A stretch of 64,000 nt of DNA from Brevibacillus_H sp049846925 (lineage in GTDB: Bacteria; Bacillota; Bacilli; Brevibacillales; Brevibacillaceae): NCBI RefSeq assembly GCF_049846925.1, contig NZ_JBNCMT010000012.1, positions 1-64,000 of the forward strand. Direction: 5' to 3'. Below, in pieces: positions 1-6,659 of this stretch (positions are counted from its first letter, which is position 1; the number at the start of each line of letters is the position of its first letter). A program made the position numbers and the translations under genes. The notes under the pieces are model-generated. The model saw nothing but the letters and a program-made list of their open reading frames with translations, was not told where the DNA came from and did not search any database.

Positions 1-104
1 ACTCACCCGTCCGCCGCTAGGGTCCGAAGACCCTCGCTCGACTTGCATGTATTAGGCACGCCGCCAGCGTTCGTCCTGAGCCAGGATCAAACTCTCCAAA
101 AAGA
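1..104 (-). rRNA. 16S ribosomal RNA, 5' end (partial)
   Basis: The first hundred bases are the reverse complement of a bacterial 16S 5' end. The universal 27F site reads on the minus strand at 77-96, followed by the conserved ACGAACGCTGGCGGCG stretch. The gene runs off the left edge, so only about 100 nt are visible. The mature 5' end is placed at about 104 by analogy with Bacillales genes. Confidence 0.97.
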
Positions 105-172
105 TCGAGTTGATTCTAAACTGCAAAACAATTCACTTGGCTAGTGTTTGATTCACTATAAAACGCTTTATT

Positions 173-191
173 GTTCAGTTTTCAAAGAGCA
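173..191 (-). promoter_or_regulatory. rRNA leader boxA-like antitermination motif
   Basis: On the minus strand this reads TGCTCTTTGAAAACTGAAC, the sequence usually found in leaders and spacers of Bacillales rRNA operons. It lies between the promoter at 259-287 and the 16S start. Its role in rRNA antitermination is inferred from family knowledge. Confidence 0.7.
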
Positions 192-258
192 TTTTGTCAT
201 GTAAAACTGATCCGTATCGTCATCCGCAAGATTCGACAATCAGCGGCGACATTTATAT

Positions 259-287
259 ACTCTATCAGTTCTTCACTTGAAAGTCAA
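259..287 (-). promoter_or_regulatory. rRNA operon promoter
   Basis: A sigma-A type promoter reads toward the 16S gene: -35 TTGACT (282-287), a 17-bp spacer, and -10 TAGAGT (259-264). The long untranslated leader down to 104 is normal for an rRNA operon. Additional upstream promoters may exist but were not recognised. Confidence 0.65.
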
Positions 288-370
288 TAGTGTTTTTTAA
301 TTTTATTTCAACACTATCTTCTCTCTCGTGTAGCGACAAAAAGCATCTTATCATGATTGGTTCTAGTATT

Positions 371-1273
371 TCAACAGGAAAAATTATCCATTTGGCATTT
401 CATCCAGACTTGCTCTGCTCGTGATGAAAATCCCCATTCAAGAAGCAGCGATGTCAAGAGATGATTAGAGGCCGGTATATTTACGGTACCTCGGTTTACG
501 GCAAGCTCCAGGGGACAATAAACTTTTGTTAGAAGATAAATATAGATGTCCTTTTCATTCGGGTGATTTGGCTTTACTTCAGCCTGATAAAGATTAATAC
601 TTAATAGTTTCCCTTCTTCATTGCGAGTTCTCCTGAAGAGGGCATAAGCTATCGGTTCGCCATCCTCATCTATGACGACTAATGATTCGCCATCTCTCAC
701 ACTAGCCCATTGTGTCTGCCAGGCAGCCTCTGCACGATAAAACGGAAGTATCTGTACATCATGCGGAACTCCCTTTTTCGTTCTGTAGTTGAATTCGACT
801 GAGGAAGCAGCACCTGAGACTAATGGTTGCAACGGCTCCGACTGATGATAGAAGTAGAGTTTATCCACTACTTGATAGCCCATTTGTTCATATAATGATA
901 TTGCCTTTTCATTGGCGCTGATTGCTTCTAGGGTTGCAACCGATACACCTTCCCTGCGATATAATTCAAATACTTCCTTCATCAGAGCCTTGCCTACACC
1001 TTGGTGACGATATTCAGGCACTACCCCCGTACCGCCATTCCATGCAACCTTCTTTCCGTTCAGGTTCCGAATCCCAGTTAAGACAAAACCAATCAACTGT
1101 CCGTCCTTTACGGCTACGATTGAATGATCGAGAGAAAGTCCTTCATTAGCGACTCTTTGAACAAAGGAAAAAACATTGGTTGTCATCGGGAAGTAGTATC
1201 CCTCAAATCCACGATTCCACAGTTCAACTGCCTCGACAAGCGTACATTCACTTAATCGTTTAAAAGAAATCAC
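371..1273 (-). CDS. GNAT family N-acetyltransferase, two-domain
   Basis: A 300-residue protein. Residues about 1-145 form a GNAT acetyltransferase domain: the acetyl-CoA-binding motif A is visible as VVPEYRHQGVGKALM at about residues 83-97, followed by the ANEKAISLYEQMGY segment typical of motif B. The second half (about 160-295) has no obvious motif A and may be a degenerate GNAT fold or substrate-binding domain. The substrate cannot be read from the sequence. It stands alone, downstream of the DUF342 gene and separated from it by a terminator. Confidence 0.85.
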   Translation of the reverse strand: MISFKRLSECTLVEAVELWNRGFEGYYFPMTTNVFSFVQRVANEGLSLDHSIVAVKDGQLIGFVLTGIRNLNGKKVAWNGGTGVVPEYRHQGVGKALMKEVFELYRREGVSVATLEAISANEKAISLYEQMGYQVVDKLYFYHQSEPLQPLVSGAASSVEFNYRTKKGVPHDVQILPFYRAEAAWQTQWASVRDGESLVVIDEDGEPIAYALFRRTRNEEGKLLSINLYQAEVKPNHPNEKDIYIYLLTKVYCPLELAVNRGTVNIPASNHLLTSLLLEWGFSSRAEQVWMKCQMDNFSC

Positions 1274-1381
1274 TTCGTATTCCCCCTCAATCCATTCGAT
1301 TTATCCTCATCATAAGTTATACAATCGGAATAATCAAATAATTTTTTATAATAAAAATTTTTCTATCGATATTCCTAATCA

Positions 1382-1417
1382 AGAAAAGAGACCTTCCCAT
1401 AGGAACGTCTCTTTTCT
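1382..1417 (-). terminator. Intrinsic terminator after the DUF342/FapA-like gene
   Basis: An 11-bp perfect stem (AGAAAAGAGAC / GTCTCTTTTCT) with a 14-nt loop lies 8 bp beyond the stop codon of the minus-strand FapA-like gene. The U-rich end of the right arm supports termination. The stem is symmetrical enough to work on both strands. Confidence 0.75.
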
Positions 1418-1424
1418 ACATAAA

Positions 1425-3272
1425 TTAATCTACTATTCGTGAGCAACTTTGATTCAGGTTGCCGTCATTGTCAATCCAGAGGCAGACATCTTTTTTATCC
1501 TCTAGCAGTTCGATCATACGATCACCCACACGGATTGTCACACCGTAGGCTCGTCCTAGACGTACGGATTCTCCTGCGCGCAGGAATGTATTTCGACCGA
1601 ATGGAGTACCTGCTTCAGCCATCCTGATTTTGCGGCGAGCATAGACAGAGCCCCCTTTACAAGACCCTTCCGCATTTTTAAAGAGACAATCACGCTCCAC
1701 CTCTACTTCGCAGTGAACGAGCCCTGGACCCGTTACTAGCAAAGACCCATTGGTAGCCAGTTTTGAAAAGTTGGCAGAACCAATAACGATGTCACTTTCT
1801 TCGAATACACTGTTCTCTATCTGCAATTTAAGGTTCAAAATGTATTCGTATACCTTCCTGAAATCTTGAAATTGTTTAATGGTACCCATTAATTCTGTAT
1901 TTTTGAAAAGCTGAAGCAAACGACCCGTGATGGTAAATTCCATCGGAAGCATTTTGCCTGCTCCCTGTAAGGCTTCATCATATTGATTGATTAAACTGAT
2001 GATTTGTTTATACTGTTCCTGAATCAGGAGAGAGACGATTTGACCAATCGCTACATTTTTTCCCCGTTCCTCCATCAGCTTATGCACTTTTTTGGAGTCA
2101 CGCTCCAAGCCCTCATGAAGCTCAATAAAACACTGGAAATAGCTGTAGATCCGACTGTAGATCAGGCCAAGTTTACCGCCGTACACTTCACATTTGGTGG
2201 CGTGTCCTTTTATATAGACATTTTGTGCTGAAATGATTGTCGCACTATGGGCACTGCCGTAAATGTAGACATTCCCGGATGCTTCTACACGCATGGTCTC
2301 TTTTACATCGCCTTTAATCACAACATCGCCGTTAAAATAAACATTCCCTACCGAAAGATCGACATCGCCTTCTACCGTATAGACCGTTTGAATATCAAAA
2401 TATTTTACCTTGTCCCCGGTAAGGGATGGTCTTCCGTCCTTTAGGGCAACTGCTTGACCATTGCTGTTGATCGATACATTTCTGCGTGTAATCACAACTG
2501 TATCGGATACAGCAGGAGGACTGACTTCCTTTCCAAATACATTTTCGCCTGAAGAGCCCGGTACTGCCGGATGAATGACACCAAGTGGATCGCCCTGTTT
2601 TACGCTGGGTATCTGGATGCGCTCCCGGTAGTCTACCCGACCGTTGTATTCACTTAGCACATGTTCCGTGGTGTTGCCAAAAAACGTTTCCACATATCCA
2701 TCTCGCCCATGTACCTCTGGAATCCCTTTGGCGATTACTACCGGCTCACCATTCTTCTCCTGAATGGCACGCTCTATTTCGGAGTGATTAATTTCAGCAA
2801 CAATCTGTAAATTGGACAACTCACCAACGATCTGCTCATTTACAAAAGCAGTATCCGTCAGAGGTAATCCTTCCGTTTCGGGTCGATACAAAAGACATGG
2901 TTCTGAAGTTTTTAAGATTTGACTAATTAACCGCTCAGGTTCAATCGTTAAGTAGACCTCCATTTGATTATCGGAAATCGTAATTTGATACGGCCGCACT
3001 TGTTCTTCAATAATTCGCCAAGTGATGCGGTCCTTGGCGTAGACAACCATTTTTTGAGGTATTTTTGTACCGTTGACTGACAACTCTACCGTTTTACTCG
3101 GTACCACGGAAGGTTGTCGCCCTCCCGCCTGCGCATCAATTACGTAGATGACCTGGTTCTCTACGAATACATAGCCGTCATTGGGATTTAAAACAGTCTG
3201 TGCATATGTCTCTGTTTCCAGTTGACGTATCAGGTCCAAAATCCCTTCTGAATCGAGTGATCTATCGGTCAT
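1425..3272 (-). CDS. FapA-family (DUF342) polymer-forming protein
   Basis: Large DUF342/FapA-type protein, 615 residues from the chosen start. The central part (about 190-400) contains the typical FapA pattern with GRDG, VHPAVPGSSGENVFG and a series of beta-helix-like turns (SVGNVYFNGDVVIKGDV). A coiled-coil-like stretch follows at about 400-500, and a second beta-rich block with GSANFSKLATNGS closes the protein. I chose the ATG at 3272 because GGGAGG lies about 9 nt upstream; the ATG at 3299 has no good ribosome binding site. The family is linked to cell-envelope or flagellar functions, but the exact role is unknown. No flagellar genes are nearby. Confidence 0.85.
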   Translation of the reverse strand: MTDRSLDSEGILDLIRQLETETYAQTVLNPNDGYVFVENQVIYVIDAQAGGRQPSVVPSKTVELSVNGTKIPQKMVVYAKDRITWRIIEEQVRPYQITISDNQMEVYLTIEPERLISQILKTSEPCLLYRPETEGLPLTDTAFVNEQIVGELSNLQIVAEINHSEIERAIQEKNGEPVVIAKGIPEVHGRDGYVETFFGNTTEHVLSEYNGRVDYRERIQIPSVKQGDPLGVIHPAVPGSSGENVFGKEVSPPAVSDTVVITRRNVSINSNGQAVALKDGRPSLTGDKVKYFDIQTVYTVEGDVDLSVGNVYFNGDVVIKGDVKETMRVEASGNVYIYGSAHSATIISAQNVYIKGHATKCEVYGGKLGLIYSRIYSYFQCFIELHEGLERDSKKVHKLMEERGKNVAIGQIVSLLIQEQYKQIISLINQYDEALQGAGKMLPMEFTITGRLLQLFKNTELMGTIKQFQDFRKVYEYILNLKLQIENSVFEESDIVIGSANFSKLATNGSLLVTGPGLVHCEVEVERDCLFKNAEGSCKGGSVYARRKIRMAEAGTPFGRNTFLRAGESVRLGRAYGVTIRVGDRMIELLEDKKDVCLWIDNDGNLNQSCSRIVD

Positions 3273-3397
3273 GCCAAACTCCCTCCCACAAAAACCCACA
3301 CTAAAACCTGATCATGTTCACTAAATATCTATACCCGATATTGTCAATTGTAACACCTGAAATGGTTAATTGTGGATGAACTTATGAAAAAAAGAAA

Positions 3398-3432
3398 AAA
3401 GAGCAAGCTGGGTTTCCCGCAACTTACTCTTC
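3398..3432 (-). terminator. Terminator of the xpt-pbuX operon
   Basis: The minus strand reads AAGAGTAAGTTGCGGG, AAA, then CCCAGCTTGCTCTT followed by a T run. This imperfect stem lies about 57 bp after the pbuX stop codon and is the expected end of the operon. Confidence 0.65.
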
Positions 3433-3488
3433 TTTGTTTCACTATTGTCGACAGTTTTGCTAGCGGGCAACTAAACGATCATAACCGT

Positions 3489-4784
3489 TTAGTTAACCGA
3501 TGTTTGAACAGGAAGTGGTGCTGTTTGCCGATTGTGGTTCAGCAAAATATTAAGGACAACCGCCGTCACTGATCCGGTTACGATCCCGCTTTGCAAAAGC
3601 ATCTTGGCCATCTCTGGAAGCTGGTCAAACATTTGTGGAACAGCCGCAGAGCCAAGACCGACTGCAATACTGCATGCAGCAATGAGCAGGTTTTCGTTTT
3701 GGCGCAAGTCTACACTAGAAAGAATGTTGATCCCTGACGCTACAACCATTCCGAACATGGCAACCATCGCCCCGCCCAAGACAGGATTCGGAATCACTGT
3801 CGTCAATGCTGCCAACTTAGGCAAGAGACCAAGTATAATCAGGATAAAACCGGAGGCAACGATAACGTCACGAGTTTTGACACGGGTAAGCGAGACAAGA
3901 CCAACGTTTTGGGAGTAGGTGGTGTATGGGAATGCATTGAAAATTCCACCAAGGACAATAGCAAGTCCCTCTGCACGCAACCCTTTCACGATGTCGTCAG
4001 ATTCGATTTTTTTGTCGGTTACTTTGCCAAGAGCGAAATAGACACCCGTTGACTCTACCATACTGATGATACAGACAAGAATCATCGTTAAAATGGCTAC
4101 GATATTAAACTGTGGTGCACCGAAGTAGAAAGGCTGAACGATATTGAACCAGGAGCTTTGTGCCACATTAGAGAAGTTAACCAATCCCATGAAATAACCA
4201 ACCACAGTTCCTGCGATCAGACCAACAAGAACAGAGATGGCACGGAGAAATCCAGTAGAAAAACGATTAATTAAAAGGATCACAACAAGTGTGCCAAGAG
4301 CTAATAACAGGTTGCTAGGTTGACCAAAATCAGGGCTTCCTTGTCCGCCTGCCGCATTGTTCATCGCAACAGGGATGAGTGACAAACCAATGATTGTAAC
4401 AACAGAACCGGTAACAACCGTTGGGAAAAAGCGAAGGAGTTTACCAAACAAAGGCGCTGCCAGGAAAACGAATATACCCGCAAGAATGATCGCACCGTAC
4501 GCAGTAGCCAGGTTGGACGTAAGGGAAATCGCAATGATTGGACCTACTGCTGTGAAAGTACAGCCAAGAACAACGGGTAAACGAATCCCCACATAACGGG
4601 TTCCGATTACTTGCAACAACGTCGCAATCCCGCAAGTAAACAAATCAGCAGCTATCAGGTAAGCCATCTGAGCTGGTGACAGTTTCAACGCACCCCCGAT
4701 GATCAGTGGAACGACGACTGCCCCTGCGTACATGGCGAGGACATGCTGCAATCCTAGCGTAATAACCTTTTGCTTACTTAACAT
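3489..4784 (-). CDS. pbuX: Xanthine permease (nucleobase:cation symporter-2 family)
   Basis: 431-residue integral membrane protein with about 12 to 14 hydrophobic segments. It carries NCS2 family signatures, including the segment QNVGLVSLTRVKTRDVI at about residues 290-306 and the N-terminal HVLAMYAGAVVVPLIIGGA. NCS2 proteins import xanthine or uracil with a cation. The position just downstream of xpt, with an 11-bp overlap and a good AAGGAG site inside xpt, matches the B. subtilis xpt-pbuX operon and points to xanthine uptake. Expression should follow the guanine riboswitch upstream of xpt. Confidence 0.93.
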   Translation of the reverse strand: MLSKQKVITLGLQHVLAMYAGAVVVPLIIGGALKLSPAQMAYLIAADLFTCGIATLLQVIGTRYVGIRLPVVLGCTFTAVGPIIAISLTSNLATAYGAIILAGIFVFLAAPLFGKLLRFFPTVVTGSVVTIIGLSLIPVAMNNAAGGQGSPDFGQPSNLLLALGTLVVILLINRFSTGFLRAISVLVGLIAGTVVGYFMGLVNFSNVAQSSWFNIVQPFYFGAPQFNIVAILTMILVCIISMVESTGVYFALGKVTDKKIESDDIVKGLRAEGLAIVLGGIFNAFPYTTYSQNVGLVSLTRVKTRDVIVASGFILIILGLLPKLAALTTVIPNPVLGGAMVAMFGMVVASGINILSSVDLRQNENLLIAACSIAVGLGSAAVPQMFDQLPEMAKMLLQSGIVTGSVTAVVLNILLNHNRQTAPLPVQTSVN

Positions 4785-5391
4785 TCTCCAAACGCTCCTT
4801 CTTCATCACATTTTGTTCCTCTTCAATGAATTGAATGTGTGTTGGTGACATGGATTCAATCCGTGCAAGGGAGTAGATGCGAACCCCCGCCTCCTCCAGT
4901 AGGGCTCTGCCTTCCTGGAAGCTTTTTTCGATGACGGTTCCTACGCCTACAAGCGTTGCGCCAGATGCCTCCACGATTTCTTTCAAACCGATAAGTGCAG
5001 CGCCCGTTGCCAGAAAATCATCAATGATCAGCACCCGATCTTCTGCGTTCAAATAACGCTTGGATACACTGATCTGGTATGTTTCCTGTCTCGTAAACGA
5101 ATGGACAGAAGATGAGTACACGTCTTCCGTGAGTGTTACTGCTTTTTTCTTCTTGGCGTAGATAAAAGGAACTTCCAGAGCGAGTGCTGTTGCAAAAGCA
5201 AAATGTATTCCACTTGACTCAATCGTGATCACTTTGGTAATTTTCTCATTTGCAAACACGCTTGCGAATTCTTTGCCAATCTTTGATACGAGCATGGGGT
5301 CAACCTGATGATTGAGAAATGAATCAACTTTCAACACGTGGCTGGAAAGGACATTCCCGTCTTGGATGATGCGGTCTTGCAACTCCTTCAA
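4774..5391 (-). CDS. xpt: Xanthine phosphoribosyltransferase
   Basis: 205 residues. Converts xanthine and PRPP to XMP in purine salvage. The PRPP-binding motif is VLIIDDFLATGAA (about 125-137), and the N-terminal VLKVDSFLNHQ segment is nearly identical to the B. subtilis Xpt pattern. The start is a TTG at 5391 (MKELQDRI...), preceded by AAAGGAG. It is the first gene of a two-gene operon with pbuX. The leader contains a guanine riboswitch and a terminator, so expression should fall when guanine or hypoxanthine is abundant. Confidence 0.95.
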   Translation of the reverse strand: MKELQDRIIQDGNVLSSHVLKVDSFLNHQVDPMLVSKIGKEFASVFANEKITKVITIESSGIHFAFATALALEVPFIYAKKKKAVTLTEDVYSSSVHSFTRQETYQISVSKRYLNAEDRVLIIDDFLATGAALIGLKEIVEASGATLVGVGTVIEKSFQEGRALLEEAGVRIYSLARIESMSPTHIQFIEEEQNVMKKERLENVK

Positions 5392-5418
5392 AATCCTCTA
5401 CTCCTTTAAAATAGAATG

Positions 5419-5497
5419 AAAAAAACAAAGAAACCCAGACGGACAGATCACTGAATACGTCAAAAAACGCAGTTCAAGTGAAACCTGTCCCTCTGGG
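5419..5497 (-). terminator. Riboswitch-controlled terminator upstream of xpt
   Basis: On the minus strand, CCCAGAGGGACAG (5485-5497) pairs with CTGTCCGTCTGGG (5434-5446), with a 38-nt loop. The right arm is followed by TTTCTTTG and a T run (5419-5425). It lies 28 bp before the TTG start of xpt and is the likely off-state structure of the purine riboswitch. Confidence 0.8.
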
Positions 5498-5618
5498 CTT
5501 TTCTCCCTTAGGTGTAGCACAAAAAGCATGATCGTGCCAGCCCCGCTCGGACCAACCTTCTCTACGCATCTCCTTCCAATAAAGGAAACAACAAGAAGTG
5601 GAACCCTAGGGGCTCTTT

Positions 5619-5690
5619 CACTCGTAGTCAGGCAATTTACGGTCGCCTGGTAGAAACTTATGGGCCATATCCCCAAAAATTATACGAGCA
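5619..5690 (-). ncRNA. Purine riboswitch aptamer, guanine type
   Basis: The minus strand contains all hallmarks of the purine riboswitch. P1 is CTCGTA/TACGAG (5621-5626 with 5683-5688). The GGGATATGG loop-2 segment, the J2/3 core TAAGTTTCTACC and the loop-3 segment ACCGTAAA follow, and the 3' core reads CTGACTACG. The C in GACTACG occupies the position that pairs with ligand, which favours guanine/hypoxanthine over adenine. It precedes xpt-pbuX, its standard target. Confidence 0.95.
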
Positions 5691-5713
5691 ACTATTTATT
5701 TCGTATGAGTTAC

Positions 5714-5742
5714 AATGTATCACAATCTCCTTCGATCGACAA
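5714..5742 (-). promoter_or_regulatory. xpt-pbuX promoter
   Basis: -35 TTGTCG (5737-5742), 17-bp spacer, -10 TACATT (5714-5719) with an upstream TG (extended -10). Transcription would begin near 5707, just before the riboswitch aptamer. Confidence 0.6.
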
Positions 5743-5746
5743 GGCT

Positions 5747-5759
5747 AAATCCGAACGTT
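5747..5759 (+). promoter_or_regulatory. PurR box-like operator upstream of xpt
   Basis: AAATCCGAACGTT matches the Bacillus PurR box consensus AWWWCCGAACWWT at 12 of 13 positions. It lies directly upstream of the xpt -35 element. Established knowledge: B. subtilis xpt-pbuX is repressed by PurR as well as by the riboswitch. Confidence 0.55.
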
Positions 5760-5812
5760 CTGATATAAACATTTATCCAGCAAGCCAAAAACCGTTCATT
5801 ACGACAACAACA

Positions 5813-5832
5813 ACAGCCGAACGTTCGTTTTT
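5813..5832. promoter_or_regulatory. Second PurR box-like palindrome
   Basis: A perfect palindrome CGAACGTTCG (5818-5827) carries PurR-box-like flanks on both strands; the minus-strand reading AAAAACGAACGTT fits 11 of 13 consensus positions. It is about 66 bp from the first box, so it is not the usual close inverted pair, and the call is tentative. Confidence 0.35.
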
Positions 5833-5833
5833 A

Positions 5834-6205
5834 CTACTTCTTTAGTTGGGATACTTCAGATACTCCCCCTACATTGCGAATCAACTCTTCCATTTTCTTT
5901 TGCATCTCACCCTTGAGCTGGTCATGGGTCATACGAATCATTCGTGTTTTTTGCTGATGCTTGCACAGCACAAAGTACTCTCTGTCCTCCTTGTGTTCCC
6001 CGAGGATTCTCACCCCCTGTTTGCTCAATCTGCGATAGCTGGTTTGCGTCATGAATTGACTTGCACTTAGTAAATATTGAAGCAGGTACTCATACCCCAT
6101 AGGAAAACGAACAGAGGATGAAGCGATTAACTGCTTGTCGTTTTGTAGATGTAGACTGGTTTCCCGCCAGACTAGCCAACTTCGGATCAGACGATCAACT
6201 TCCAT
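5834..6205 (-). CDS. Unknown protein under a likely SOS (LexA) promoter
   Basis: I do not recognise this family. The product is about 123 residues from the ATG at 6205 (MEVDRLIRSW...), soluble, basic, rich in Gln, Leu, Arg and Lys, with no signal peptide or membrane helix. The C-terminal third (MTHDQLKGEMQKKMEELIR) looks like an amphipathic helix. I prefer 6205 because GGTGAT lies just upstream; the ATG at 6229 would almost coincide with the predicted transcription start. The promoter spacer holds a near-perfect LexA box, so a DNA-damage role is inferred. It is not LysM-containing like YneA. Confidence 0.7.
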   Translation of the reverse strand: MEVDRLIRSWLVWRETSLHLQNDKQLIASSSVRFPMGYEYLLQYLLSASQFMTQTSYRRLSKQGVRILGEHKEDREYFVLCKHQQKTRMIRMTHDQLKGEMQKKMEELIRNVGGVSEVSQLKK

Positions 6206-6237
6206 TTTCATCACCACGTGTAGGAACATTTGTTTGT

Positions 6238-6267
6238 ATTATATGCGAACACAGGTTCGTTTATCAA
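6238..6267 (-). promoter_or_regulatory. Promoter with embedded LexA (SOS) box
   Basis: -35 TTGATA (6262-6267), 18-bp spacer, -10 TATAAT (6238-6243). The spacer contains CGAACCTGTGTTCG (6246-6259, minus-strand reading), which has both perfect CGAAC/GTTCG half-sites of the Bacillus LexA (DinR) operator and 13 of 14 consensus matches. A repressor bound here would block RNA polymerase. Confidence 0.8.
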
Positions 6268-6319
6268 CATCCTGCACTCCTTCTATTTACCTAATTTTGC
6301 GAAAACTTTGTTACAGTGA

Positions 6320-6349
6320 TTGTCAAACGCATCGCAACTGTTATATAAT
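6320..6349 (+). promoter_or_regulatory. Promoter of the 48-residue small gene
   Basis: -35 TTGTCA (6320-6325), 18-bp spacer, -10 TATAAT (6344-6349), reading toward the small gene at 6414. The consensus -10 and the location support a sigma-A promoter. Confidence 0.65.
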
Positions 6350-6413
6350 ACAACTAACAAATCAATCGTTGTACAGAAACAGATTGAGACAATTCCAAAG
6401 GAGTGGAGAATCT

Positions 6414-6560
6414 ATGATTACACGTCAAGAACGCAAGAATATGATTGATCACATTTCAAAGCGGCTCGGCTGGGAGCATGACAAATTCGTCTACATGACA
6501 GATGACGATATTGAGTACTACTACAGCAAGTCTTACTGCGAATTCGAATACAAATGCTAA
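6414..6560 (+). CDS. Small conserved-looking protein, 48 residues
   Basis: Codes MITRQERKNMIDHISKRLG and continues with an acidic, tyrosine-rich tail ending in FEYKC. The pattern of a basic helix, then YMTDDDIEYYY, resembles the small BH0509-type proteins of bacilli, but this is a guess from layout. The start is supported by AAAGGAG 15 nt upstream and GGAG closer by. It has its own promoter and terminator, so it is very likely expressed. The TAA stop is the first triplet of a repeated hairpin element. Confidence 0.75.
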   Translation: MITRQERKNMIDHISKRLGWEHDKFVYMTDDDIEYYYSKSYCEFEYKC

Positions 6561-6609
6561 GAAAACCCACCCGACACAAGCTATCGCTGGCATCGGGCGG
6601 GGCCCCAAA
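6558..6609 (+). repeat. Stop-codon-linked hairpin repeat, copy A
   Basis: Begins TAAGAAAACCCACCCGACAC, where TAA is the stop codon of the preceding gene. CCCACCCGA pairs with TCGGGCGGG further on, with one A-C mismatch. Near-identical copies occur at 42166 and, as a half copy, at 57781; a diverged copy lies at 39840. It is followed by CCAAACT and then a terminator hairpin. Confidence 0.75.
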
Positions 6610-6611
6610 CT

Positions 6612-6642
6612 GCCATGCTTCGGACGCATGGCTTTCTTTTTG
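6612..6642 (+). terminator. Terminator after small gene
   Basis: Stem GCCATGC / GCATGGC (6612-6618 with 6626-6632), 7-nt loop, followed by a T-rich tract TTTCTTTTTG. Typical intrinsic terminator for the plus strand. Confidence 0.85.
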
Positions 6643-6659
6643 TTTCAAAAATATTTCGC

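Noticed and set aside
5570..5650. Leader peptide ORF inside the xpt leader
   Set aside because: The 29-codon frame has AAGGAG directly touching its ATG, too close for normal initiation, so I do not annotate it as a gene.
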